Source of the DNA: Syntrophomonadaceae bacterium
Lineage (GTDB): Bacteria > Bacillota > Syntrophomonadia > Syntrophomonadales > Syntrophomonadaceae
NCBI GenBank assembly: GCA_028686565.1
Contig: JAQUBU010000008.1
Location: 1 to 21,933 of the forward strand
DNA: 21,933 nt
Direction of reading: 5' to 3'
Below the pieces are notes generated by a model. It searched no databases. It saw nothing but the letters and a program-made list of their open reading frames with translations, and was not told where the DNA came from. Shown here piece by piece: positions 7,386 through 14,853 of this stretch. The translations under genes and the position numbers were made by a program. The stretch's first letter is position 1, and each line of letters starts with the position of its first letter.

Positions 7386-8240
7386 TTAAGCCTTTCCAGA
7401 ACTGCCGAAAACCTTCATTTTAGCGCGGATAATTTTTACTACCGCGTCGCGGGCTGGTCCCAGTATCTTCCTGGGATCAATCTCATTCGGTTTTTCCTGT
7501 ATAACCTTGCGCATGGTATAAACAAAAGCTTCGCGGATATTGGTATCTATATTAACTTTACAGATACCTAGCTGAATAGCCCGTTTTACGGCTTCATCGG
7601 GTACCCCTGAGGAACCGTGTAAGACTATGGGTATGTCTATCAGGGATTTTATTTTAGCGAGTCTTTCAAAATCCAGTTCAGGTTCGCCTTTATATTGTCC
7701 ATGCGCGGTTCCAATAGCTATCGCCAGGCTCTCAATCCCAGTCTTGGCTACAAAATACCTGGCTTCTTCGGGGTCAGTATACCTGGCTTCTTTCTCGCTT
7801 ACATGTATATCGTCCTCAGTACCACCTATTTTACCCAGTTCCGCTTCCACCGATACTCCTATGGGTCTGGCTATTTCAAGTACTTTATTGGTCATGGCTA
7901 TATTTTCATCCAGGGGAAGCTTGGAACCATCATACATTACTGAAGAAAAGCCGCTCCTGATACACTTTACAACCTGATCAAAATCCGTACCATGATCAAG
8001 GTGCAAGGCTACTGGAACTTTGCTGGCTTCAGCTGCGATTTTCACCATGCCGGTTATGAAATCCAACCCGGCATAGCTTATTGCTCCCTGACTAGCCTGC
8101 ATAATTACCGGAGAATTTTCCAGCTGTGCCGCCGCAATAATTGCCTGAATAATTTCCATATTATTGGCATTGAACGCACCTACTGCGTAACCTTCCTTTT
8201 GAGCTTTATATAACATGTCACTTACTGGGACTAACGCCAC
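7386..8240 (-). CDS. fba: Class II (zinc) fructose-1,6-bisphosphate aldolase
   Basis: This enzyme interconverts fructose 1,6-bisphosphate with dihydroxyacetone phosphate and glyceraldehyde 3-phosphate. Of its 284 residues, the active-site set is complete. LHLDHGTD gives D82 as the likely general acid and H83 as a zinc ligand. E134 lies in VEAELGKIGG, H180 in GTAHGQYKG and H208 in VLHGSSGVP. NIDTNIR near the C-terminal end binds phosphate in this family. I chose the GTG at 8238-8240, which gives MALVPVSDML, the usual family start, 6 bases after AGAGGTG. The GTG three codons further upstream lies inside that ribosome binding site and is unlikely to be used. It is 29 bases after spo0F. Confidence 0.95.
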   Translation of the reverse strand: MALVPVSDMLYKAQKEGYAVGAFNANNMEIIQAIIAAAQLENSPVIMQASQGAISYAGLDFITGMVKIAAEASKVPVALHLDHGTDFDQVVKCIRSGFSSVMYDGSKLPLDENIAMTNKVLEIARPIGVSVEAELGKIGGTEDDIHVSEKEARYTDPEEARYFVAKTGIESLAIAIGTAHGQYKGEPELDFERLAKIKSLIDIPIVLHGSSGVPDEAVKRAIQLGICKVNIDTNIREAFVYTMRKVIQEKPNEIDPRKILGPARDAVVKIIRAKMKVFGSSGKA

Positions 8241-8269
8241 TGTAATCACCTCTTATAACTAATTTTCAA

Positions 8270-8650
8270 TCAAGAAACCTTATCCATAACTATTTGCATA
8301 ACTATATCCCGCAATACAATAATATCAAAGGGTTTGGTAATACACCTTTTGACCCCTGCATCCAAAGCTTGTTTTACTACTTCCATCTCTCCGTAAGCAG
8401 TCATCATTATTATGGGCAAATTTTTATGTTTCTGCAAAATTATTTGTGAAGCTTCCAGACCATTCATATTCGGCATTTTCATGTCTATAAGCAAAATATC
8501 AGGTAAATATTGATCAAGCTTAGAAATTGCTTCGACTCCGTCAGAAGCTGCATGAACTTCCCATCCTTCTCGTTTGAAAAGTTCTTCCAGCAGACGTCGA
8601 ACTCCCTTTTGATCATCAACAATCATTATGCTCCTATTTACTGTCAACAC
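8270..8650 (-). CDS. spo0F: Spo0F-type single-domain response regulator
   Basis: This is a stand-alone receiver domain with no output domain. In spore formers Spo0F carries phosphate from sensor kinases towards Spo0A. All receiver residues are present: D12 and D13 in IVDDQ, the phosphorylated D56 in LLIDMKMP, T84 in MMTAYG, and K106 in ITKPFDI. The KPFDI ending and its place directly before fba match Spo0F of Bacillus, which supports the specific name over a CheY-like protein. No kinase or Spo0B homologue is in the window. The start is unclear. The GTG at 8650 overlaps a GGGAGG site, a TTG at 8647 is only 2 bases from it, and an ATG at 8626 would cut into the first strand. Confidence 0.85.
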   Translation of the reverse strand: MLTVNRSIMIVDDQKGVRRLLEELFKREGWEVHAASDGVEAISKLDQYLPDILLIDMKMPNMNGLEASQIILQKHKNLPIIMMTAYGEMEVVKQALDAGVKRCITKPFDIIVLRDIVMQIVMDKVS

Positions 8651-8695
8651 CTCCCGTCTTTTACCATCTATTTCTACACTTGTCTAATATATCCT

Positions 8696-9289
8696 TCATT
8701 TAAATTGCATAAATGGCAAGGAAAAAACTGTAACCACGAGCAGAACGGTAACTATACATAAAGCCAGCAATATGAGCAAAGGAAGCAAAAAGAGCAATAT
8801 AGCCTGGCTGTTGCGCAAACTTAAAGCTTCGCGCAGAGCAATAACTTGCAGGATCATTACCCAAATCATGGCTAACAGTGGTAATGCTGTGGCCGCCGCT
8901 TTCATCTCTGTCAACAGAGCTGCATATTGCAAAGGTGCTCCCAAAACACTGGGAAGGAAAGCAAAACTCAAACAAACCAGTAAACCCTTGCCATTAGCGT
9001 GCCCATAAATAATCTCACTAATTAGGGATAAAAATCCAGCCATAAAAAACAGCATCACCATTGATGCTATTACCCCAATACCTCCTGCAGCCCATACGAA
9101 ACCTGGTGAAAGGTTGGTCAGGGAATCTTTAATGCTGATGTTTTCGATTCCCTGACTAATCAATACATTAAACAAGGCTATGCTCAAAAAAATTAAAAGT
9201 CCCTGTTTTAAAGGCTTCTCCCTGCTCAGATACTGAAAAGTTGAGGAAGGTTGAAACAATAAGCCATAAATAATCTCTGTGAGGGTCAA
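8696..9289 (-). CDS. Yip1-family integral membrane protein
   Basis: This 197-residue protein has about five hydrophobic segments (about residues 29-46, 67-94, 103-124, 134-152 and 162-190). The overall pattern, with an N-terminal LTEIIYGLLFQPSSTFQYL motif before the first segment, fits bacterial Yip1/YckC-like membrane proteins, which have no settled function. The start is TTG at 9287-9289, 8 bases after AGGAG. It is 45 bases upstream of spo0F on the same strand, so the two are probably co-transcribed, but nothing in the sequence shows a functional link. The long repeat-bearing gap upstream separates it from sppA. Confidence 0.7.
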   Translation of the reverse strand: MTLTEIIYGLLFQPSSTFQYLSREKPLKQGLLIFLSIALFNVLISQGIENISIKDSLTNLSPGFVWAAGGIGVIASMVMLFFMAGFLSLISEIIYGHANGKGLLVCLSFAFLPSVLGAPLQYAALLTEMKAAATALPLLAMIWVMILQVIALREALSLRNSQAILLFLLPLLILLALCIVTVLLVVTVFSLPFMQFK

Positions 9290-9769
9290 TTAACAATCTC
9301 CTATCTCAATAAATCATGCCGCCCATATTTATATATCATTTCTTTCTCAAAAACGCTCAAGCACAAAACGTAATTAATAATTCAACTTTCGTAGTTGACA
9401 TATTATGCGACATAACTAGTGTGCTTGTCATTGCTATGAAACTAGCGTTTTGTCATTGTAAGCGCAGCGCCAACCTGTCATTGCGAGCGCAGCGCGGCAA
9501 TCTTCCCCCGTAATTGACTACGTAAATGAAAAATGCTCTAACGTTTTCGTTTACCGTGGCGGATTATTACCCGTGGGAATTGCGAGCGGTAGAGAAGCAA
9601 TCTAAATGACTTGGCGATGGATGGATTGCTTCGCTGCACTCGCAATGACATATAAGTTAGCTCGCGAGGTACGTCAATATGGTATTTTAAACAGTTTATT
9701 TTATTGCTTTCCGGGCTTTGCAGCCTGTTCTTTTGGTCAGAAAGTTGAGTTATTAATTCTATCAGGCTT
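9290..9769. other. Gene-free gap between sppA and the Yip1 gene, mostly repeat DNA
   Basis: No real gene is seen in these 480 bases; short frames here are artefacts of the repeats. The centre (9451-9650) is a cluster of a palindromic intergenic repeat described separately. The flank near the Yip1 gene (9290-9440) is AT-rich and may hold its promoter. On the minus strand TTGAGC or TTGAGA is followed by ATATATAAATATGGG at 9320-9360, but no hexamer pair is convincing. The flank near sppA (9651-9769) has no clear terminator. Confidence 0.55.
9451..9650. repeat. Cluster of GTCATTGCGAGCGCAGCG intergenic repeats with inverted ends
   Basis: Two well-preserved 28-base copies lie as an inverted pair: TGTCATTGCGAGCGCAGCGC... 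at 9476-9503 and its reverse complement at 9623-9650, matching at 24 of 28 positions. A third, direct copy (ATTGCGAGCGGTAGAGAAGCAATCT) lies at about 9579-9603. A decayed direct copy (TGTCATTGTAAGCGCAGCGC) lies at 9451-9470, and possibly another at about 9426-9446. The outer inverted pair defines a unit of about 175 bases with no coding capacity. From memory, this sequence type is a widespread non-autonomous, MITE-like intergenic repeat in several bacterial phyla. No transposase or target duplication is visible here. Confidence 0.8.
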
Positions 9770-10672
9770 TCACCTCGTTATAAATTTCAAACCCGCTAAT
9801 TCCTGATTTGGCAACAAAGATCTGCTGCCCATATTAAGCATGAATCGATCCCACAGATTAGCACCGTTTAGTATTTCTATGTTACTATCGCCTTTTAATC
9901 CAGCCATATTTTCAGCGGTTTTAACTGCATCGTAATAATTGCCCAGGCTATCCACCAGCCCTAATTGCTTAGCTTGTCGGCCGGTAAATATTCTGCCATC
10001 GGCAATTTCCAACAGCTTTTCTTCCTTAATCTTGCCTTTGCGCCCTTTCCTCACTTGATCCAGAAATTGCTGGTAGGAATCATCCACCATCTCCTGCAGC
10101 ATTATCTGCTCATCCGCAGTCAATTCCCGGTCTGTTGAGCCCATATCCTTATGCTCACCGCTTTTGATGTTGGAGTTGCGGATTCCCAGTTTATCATAAA
10201 GACCTTCCAAGTTGCTCAGCTGCATTATGACTCCTATGCTGCCAGTTATGGTAGCTCCATTTGCAACGATTCGATCAGTACTGCACGCAATCCAGTATCC
10301 GCCTGATGCACACATATCGCCCATAGAAGTTATCACCGGTTTGCCGGTGTTGCGTAAGCGGTCTAATTCTATAGCTATTTCCTGGGAAGCCCCCGAAGTC
10401 CCACCAGGACTATCTACCCTTAGAACTACGGCTTTAATATCCTTGCGTTCCCCGGCAAGGCGAATTGCCTGCATTATGTCCGAACTGCTGGCTCCGCTTT
10501 CGGCCAGCCATGCTGTACCGCCCCCAATAGCTCCGTTTATTTCGATAACGCCAATTGTTGCGGCTTTAGAGCCACCGGCTGCTTTTTCCAGCTTTTGGGC
10601 ATTGATTACGGCCAAACTGCCCATTACCAGAAGAAAAACAACAAAAACACCCACTACTATTTTCTTCTGCAC
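9770..10672 (-). CDS. sppA: Signal peptide peptidase SppA (short, 36K type)
   Basis: This is a membrane-anchored serine protease that degrades signal peptides left in the membrane and possibly other envelope peptides. Its 300 residues have an N-terminal anchor (about 5-24) and one S49 domain. The catalytic Ser-Lys pair is clear: S123 in DMCASGGYW and K175 in KSGEHKDMGS, with the 52-residue spacing expected for the Bacillus type. Other motifs are LRVDSPGGTSGASQEI (84-99) and ATITGSIGVI (140-149). The start is GTG at 10670-10672. Its GAGGGGG ribosome binding site lies within the last codons of the racemase gene, whose stop is 1 base away, so translation is likely coupled. Downstream lies the repeat-filled gap. 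Confidence 0.93.
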   Translation of the reverse strand: MQKKIVVGVFVVFLLVMGSLAVINAQKLEKAAGGSKAATIGVIEINGAIGGGTAWLAESGASSSDIMQAIRLAGERKDIKAVVLRVDSPGGTSGASQEIAIELDRLRNTGKPVITSMGDMCASGGYWIACSTDRIVANGATITGSIGVIMQLSNLEGLYDKLGIRNSNIKSGEHKDMGSTDRELTADEQIMLQEMVDDSYQQFLDQVRKGRKGKIKEEKLLEIADGRIFTGRQAKQLGLVDSLGNYYDAVKTAENMAGLKGDSNIEILNGANLWDRFMLNMGSRSLLPNQELAGLKFITR

Positions 10673-10673
10673 T

Positions 10674-11876
10674 CTAATCCCCCTCGACTACATAACTAGT
10701 GCCTTCTTCATCCTCTATCTTAACCGCTGCTCCTTCTCTCATGTAAATCTTCGTAATATTTTTTGCTGCCAGCGTCTTTCTAATGGGAATCTCAACTTCA
10801 TCACCCACGCTGACATTAACATTCAAAGGTATTTCAATAAGTGACATCTGCATAAAAACTTTGCCGCGTACTGGATAAGAATGTCCTCTAATCTTTATAT
10901 AAAGACTAAAACGAGGGGAATCAAAATAAAATAAAACCATCTTAACCAGTTTTTTTATGAGATCAATAATACCCTCAGGTTTATTTGCTATTTCCAAAGC
11001 TAATCCGTCATTATATCCTACTGGAATCACCGCGACTTGCGCCGGGGCCTTTAGGCGGTAGCTGCGATAATAACCTAAATAAGTGTCAGCCTTGCGATTT
11101 CGCAAAGATATTATTTGACTTTTGAATTTATAGGGGTCCATTAATCTCAATGTTTTTGGGAAATCACCAGCCGGATATTGTCCAGATATTAGAGTTCCAA
11201 TTCTTACAGCATCCAGATGCATATGCGGATACTTTAAAAATACTGCACTATTAGCACAATGTTTTACCGGTATCTTTAACCCTGCTGCTGCCAGACGCTG
11301 GCATACCTCCATAAATTGAGCGAATTGTCCTTCGGTATAGTTGGAATCGTCGGCAGCAGCTTCCGCCATATGAGTATATATACCTTCTATGTATATGTTG
11401 GGATTTTCTTTTAAAGAATTACAAACAGCGATAATTTCCTGGGTATCCATTCCAAACCTGCCCAATCCAGTATCTACTTTAAGATGAACATTAACCTTTT
11501 GGTTAAGACGCTGGCTTATGTTATCGATTAATTGGCTATCGTAAGAAGAAGTGATGGTAAGTGTGAGATGGTTTTTTATCGCCTCTTTAACCTGGTCTTC
11601 ATCGACCAGAGGGCTAAAAATCAGAATATTGGCACGAATTCCTGCTTTCCTTAATTCCAATGCCTCATACAGAAAGGAAACCGCAAAAAAGTCAACCCCG
11701 CTCTGAAAGAGCAAACGAGCAATATTGCTTGCTCCGTGACCATAAGCATCAGCCTTGAGCACCGCCATTAAGCGGGTACGCTCTTCGAGCATTGTCTTAA
11801 CCGCTTCCAGATTACTCTTAACAGCATTGACATCTATTTCAAGCCATTTGTTATGCAGGATTTGTTTCATCTCCAT
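10674..11876 (-). CDS. Divergent alanine racemase homologue (fold-type III PLP enzyme)
   Basis: This is a 400-residue PLP enzyme of the alanine racemase family, expected to interconvert L- and D-amino acids. The N-terminal barrel is typical. The PLP lysine is K41 in AVLKADAYGHGA, KVDTGLGRFGMD is at 133-144, THMAEAAADD is at 168-177, and HCANSAVFL is at 206-214. A tyrosine near 269 (GYYRSYR) can be aligned with the catalytic tyrosine, and IPVGYNDG is at 284-291. The C-terminal domain is odd. About 30 extra residues (302-335) occur, the usual MDQ is FMQM (341-344), and the closing RVPR motif is absent. D-alanine specificity is therefore doubtful. I chose the ATG at 11874-11876 (AAGGGG 4 bases upstream); a TTG six codons earlier lacks a site. 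It lies 37 bases after FemAB and 1 base before sppA. Confidence 0.8.
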   Translation of the reverse strand: MEMKQILHNKWLEIDVNAVKSNLEAVKTMLEERTRLMAVLKADAYGHGASNIARLLFQSGVDFFAVSFLYEALELRKAGIRANILIFSPLVDEDQVKEAIKNHLTLTITSSYDSQLIDNISQRLNQKVNVHLKVDTGLGRFGMDTQEIIAVCNSLKENPNIYIEGIYTHMAEAAADDSNYTEGQFAQFMEVCQRLAAAGLKIPVKHCANSAVFLKYPHMHLDAVRIGTLISGQYPAGDFPKTLRLMDPYKFKSQIISLRNRKADTYLGYYRSYRLKAPAQVAVIPVGYNDGLALEIANKPEGIIDLIKKLVKMVLFYFDSPRFSLYIKIRGHSYPVRGKVFMQMSLIEIPLNVNVSVGDEVEIPIRKTLAAKNITKIYMREGAAVKIEDEEGTSYVVEGD

Positions 11877-11913
11877 CTTTCCCCTTTCCCGCAAATGTCA
11901 TTGCTTGGATCCC

Positions 11914-12969
11914 TCAAGCTTTTCTGATCTTTGTATATATTGGTATTACCTTATTCCACAGCCAGAAGAACAAGCGGGAATAAACCATATCCCATTCACC
12001 GGCGAATTCAATCATATCGCCGCCAAATCCTTTTTTAAACCGGTATAATCCATAGAGCGGGTTGGTTTCATCCATGTCCCCTGAAACGCCTCTGAAATCA
12101 TAAAGCTTACAATCCTGCTGACGTGCCCAGCGAATCATTTCCCATTGAATAAGATAGTTGGGCATTACACTTCGATAATTGTTGCTCGATGCCCCGTAAA
12201 GATACCAGACCTTGTCCCCGGTAATTAAGGCCAGAGTGGCAGCAATAGTTTGGCCTTCATATTCAGCCAGGAATATTTTAGCATAATTCTTTTCAACCAT
12301 ATAATCCCATATCCAGGCAAAATACTCGTAACCACGAACTAGAAAATGGTCTCTGCTGGCAGTTTCTTTAAGTATTTCATAAAATACACGCAAATCTTCT
12401 TTGTTCTGCGCTATTTTAATACTGACTTTTTTCTTGGCAGCCAGGCGAATATTATATCTCCACTTGGCATGCATATTTTCCATTAGTTGTTTTTCTGTAC
12501 CGCTGACATCGAGACGGAAAACAAATCTGGGCTGCACTCCTTCGAAATCAAGCCCGGTTTCATTAGCTCGAAACCCGCATTTTATAAGGATATCTTTAAA
12601 TTTTTGCTGCTCTATAGCTACATCGGGGTCAATTTTCAATAAAATGGCGCCTTCATCTCTGGCTACCTTTTCCGCCCCTTTAAATAAAGCTTGACACAGC
12701 TCTTCATTCTCAATATCCACTACCGGTCCCCGGGGAGAATAAAAAATGCATTTTTTTAAACCGGGAATCGGCAATTTTCTTTTTAAAATGAGCAAAGAAG
12801 CCTTAATTATGCCATCCTCTTCCAGAACTAACGGCAAGGGCTCCCACCCCATGCCTTGCTTTACCTGTCCCCATTCCCACAATTGCAGGAAATGGCCCTT
12901 GGGATGGGCATCTATAAAACTATCATAGCGTTCCTTTTCCTTAATATCGATAATTCTCGTCGTAAACAT
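11914..12969 (-). CDS. FemAB-family peptidoglycan aminoacyltransferase
   Basis: FemAB/FemX enzymes transfer amino acids from aminoacyl-tRNA to the peptide stem of a cell-wall precursor, making interpeptide bridges. This 351-residue protein shows the tandem GNAT-like layout. The first half has HFLQLWEWGQVK (26-37) and FYSPRGPV (76-83). HAKWRYNIRLAAKKKV at 167-182 is the conserved basic helix. The second half ends with YDFRGVSGDMD (290-300) and GLYRFKKGFGG (307-317). No coiled-coil arm is inserted, so it resembles FemX more than FemA of Staphylococcus. The start is ATG at 12967-12969 with GAGGTT about 7 bases upstream. It is upstream of the divergent racemase gene, which hints that the attached residue might be a D-amino acid or a product of that enzyme; this is inference. 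The true acceptor and donor are unknown. Confidence 0.87.
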   Translation of the reverse strand: MFTTRIIDIKEKERYDSFIDAHPKGHFLQLWEWGQVKQGMGWEPLPLVLEEDGIIKASLLILKRKLPIPGLKKCIFYSPRGPVVDIENEELCQALFKGAEKVARDEGAILLKIDPDVAIEQQKFKDILIKCGFRANETGLDFEGVQPRFVFRLDVSGTEKQLMENMHAKWRYNIRLAAKKKVSIKIAQNKEDLRVFYEILKETASRDHFLVRGYEYFAWIWDYMVEKNYAKIFLAEYEGQTIAATLALITGDKVWYLYGASSNNYRSVMPNYLIQWEMIRWARQQDCKLYDFRGVSGDMDETNPLYGLYRFKKGFGGDMIEFAGEWDMVYSRLFFWLWNKVIPIYTKIRKA

Positions 12970-13081
12970 AAATTCAACCTCACAGATTTTTCATTGCTAG
13001 TTTGACCATTAGAAAGTATTGGTATCCATATCCATGTCTATAAAAAGCCCTGACAATAAGAATCCTGAACCCTACAGGAAA

Positions 13082-13119
13082 GGCATACACATATTAGGAG
13101 AAAATAACATGTGTATGCC
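13082..13119 (-). other. Stem-loop between pyrG and femAB
   Basis: GGCATACACAT (13082-13092) and ATGTGTATGCC (13109-13119) are perfect 11-base inverted repeats. On the minus strand the pairing extends through a G-U pair and three more base pairs, leaving an 8-base loop. On the plus strand that inner pair would be an A-C mismatch, so the hairpin fits RNA read in the pyrG-femAB direction. TTTCCTG follows, a weak T-tract. It may be the pyrG terminator, a processing site or a femAB leader element. Confidence 0.5.
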
Positions 13120-13202
13120 GTCCGCTTTAAGTGAATACCCACTTTATCAATATAATTTATGAAAGAATATAATCCAGCTAAGAGGGGATAATCCCCTGTT
13201 CA
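13083..13202. other. Intergenic region after pyrG with palindrome AGGGGATAATCCCCT
   Basis: The 233-base gap 12970-13202 between pyrG and femAB contains no gene. Besides the stem-loop at 13082-13119, the 15-base palindrome AGGGGAT-A-ATCCCCT lies at 13083+100 (13183-13197), six bases after the pyrG stop. It could be a protein binding site or a small hairpin with a GGGG/CCCC stem. No strong promoter hexamer pair for femAB is seen. Confidence 0.4.
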
Positions 13203-14807
13203 TTATTTCTTCTTAAAATCAAGGGCATTTCTTACCAGCCCCATAAACAAGGGGTGCGGGCGGTTAGGTCGGGATTTAAACTCAGGATGAAATTGACAGG
13301 CTACAAACCAAGGATGGTCACTTAGTTCAATTATCTCAACCAAGCTCCCATCCGGGGATATTCCGCAAATTGTCAATCCATTATCCTCCAGGATTTTTCT
13401 GTACTCATTGTTTATCTCATAACGATGGCGGTGACGCTCACTTATATCCAAATATCCATAAGCATCAAATGCAGCTGTACCCTCCTTCAGGTGGCATGGA
13501 TATCCTCCCAGACGCATTGTCCCTCCTTTTTGGGATATTTTCTCTTGATCCGGCATAATATGAACAACCGGATGGGGACTATCCGGGGCAAATTCTGAAC
13601 TGTTTGCTCCCTTAAGGTGGCATATATCTCTGGCAAATTCAATAACTGCACACTGCATCCCCAGACATATTCCCAGAAAAGGAACGTTATTTTTGCGGGC
13701 ATAACCGGCTGTGGCTATCTTGCCTTCAATTCCTCTTTCTCCGAAACCTCCGGGCACCAGTATGCCATCAACATCCTGGAGTAAATCCTGTGTGCCTTCC
13801 TTTTCGATCTGTTCAGCATTTATCCATTTTATCTTAATTTCCGTGTTATATTGAAAACCCGCATGTTTAAGCGATTCAACAATACTTAAATAAGCATCAG
13901 GAAGCTCAACATATTTGCCTACCAGCCCAATGGTAACTTCATCTTCCAGATTTTTAACCTTGCTGACTATTTCTTCCCATTCGCCCAAATCAGCAACCGG
14001 ACAACGCAGACCCAGTCTTTTTATGACCTCCTGGTCCAGTTTTTCTTGGGCCAGCATCAAGGGAACCTCATATATGGAACTCGCATCTTTAAGTTGTATG
14101 ACCGCTTCACGATCAACATCGCAAAATAAAGCCAACTTGGCTTTAATATCTTCGGAAAGCTCCTTTCCGGTGCGGCAAACCAGAATATCGGGTTGAATGC
14201 CTATACTGCGAAGTTCTTTTACACTATGCTGGGTCGGTTTGGTTTTTAACTCTCCAGCCGCCTTGATGTAAGGAATCAATGTAACATGAATATATAAGAC
14301 CCTGTCCTTGCCTAGTTCAATTTTCAATTGCCTTATGGCCTCCAAAAAAGGAAGCGACTCAATATCCCCGACGGTACCGCCAATCTCGCTTATTACTATA
14401 TCCGGATGAGCTACCTTTTCAATCAAAACTACCCGTTCTTTTATCTCGTTGGTGATATGAGGAATTACCTGTACGGTTTGCCCCAGATAGTCACCCTTTC
14501 TTTCCTTGTCAAGAACTGCCTGATAAATTCTTCCGGTTGTACAATTGGCATACTGGCTCAGGTTTTCGTCTACAAATCTTTCATAATGCCCCACATCCAG
14601 GTCCGTTTCCGCCCCATCTTCGGTAACATAAACCTCTCCATGCTGGTAGGGACTCATAGTTCCCGGGTCAACATTAATGTACGGATCGAATTTCTGCAAA
14701 GCTACCTTTAGGCCTCTGCTTTTGAGCAGTCTGCCTAAAGATGCGGCGGTGATGCCTTTGCCTAATGAAGAAACAACACCTCCGGTAATGAAAATATACT
14801 TGGTCAC
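13203..14807 (-). CDS. pyrG: CTP synthase
   Basis: This enzyme makes CTP from UTP using ATP and glutamine. The 534-residue length is normal. The N-terminal synthetase domain shows KYIFITGGVVSSLGKGI (3-19), DPYINVDPGTMSP (41-53), the metal and CTP region SEIGGTVGDIES (140-151) and TKPTQHSVKELR (189-200). The C-terminal class I glutamine amidotransferase domain has its triad: C381 in GICLGMQ, and H507 and E509 in FHPEFKSRP. The start is GTG at 14805-14807, 7 bases after GGAGGGG. It follows the MBL-fold gene by 46 bases, too short for the attenuator that controls pyrG in Bacillus, so that control looks absent at this position. Confidence 0.97.
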   Translation of the reverse strand: MTKYIFITGGVVSSLGKGITAASLGRLLKSRGLKVALQKFDPYINVDPGTMSPYQHGEVYVTEDGAETDLDVGHYERFVDENLSQYANCTTGRIYQAVLDKERKGDYLGQTVQVIPHITNEIKERVVLIEKVAHPDIVISEIGGTVGDIESLPFLEAIRQLKIELGKDRVLYIHVTLIPYIKAAGELKTKPTQHSVKELRSIGIQPDILVCRTGKELSEDIKAKLALFCDVDREAVIQLKDASSIYEVPLMLAQEKLDQEVIKRLGLRCPVADLGEWEEIVSKVKNLEDEVTIGLVGKYVELPDAYLSIVESLKHAGFQYNTEIKIKWINAEQIEKEGTQDLLQDVDGILVPGGFGERGIEGKIATAGYARKNNVPFLGICLGMQCAVIEFARDICHLKGANSSEFAPDSPHPVVHIMPDQEKISQKGGTMRLGGYPCHLKEGTAAFDAYGYLDISERHRHRYEINNEYRKILEDNGLTICGISPDGSLVEIIELSDHPWFVACQFHPEFKSRPNRPHPLFMGLVRNALDFKKK

Positions 14808-14853
14808 TAGTGGGCCCCTCCCTTATTTTGCTCTTAATCCACTTTGTTCAAGA

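Noticed and set aside
7627..7977. Plus-strand frames opposite fba
   Set aside because: They mirror the aldolase coding sequence; the aldolase has full catalytic motifs while these show no domain.
9406..9412. Spo0A-box-like TGTCGCA on the minus strand upstream of the Yip1-spo0F genes
   Set aside because: One mismatch in a 7-base motif is expected often by chance, and no second box or sigma-H promoter is seen nearby.
9316..9513. Short plus-strand frame in the sppA-Yip1 gap
   Set aside because: It runs through the palindromic repeats and ends in repeat-derived residues, with no ribosome binding site.
10212..10844. Long plus-strand frame opposite sppA and the racemase gene
   Set aside because: It lies antisense to two well-supported genes, has no ribosome binding site and gives a low-quality, serine/isoleucine-rich translation typical of a shadow.
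14808..14853. pyrG attenuator as in Bacillus
   Set aside because: The gap is only 46 bases, with no terminator hairpin and T-tract before the start codon.
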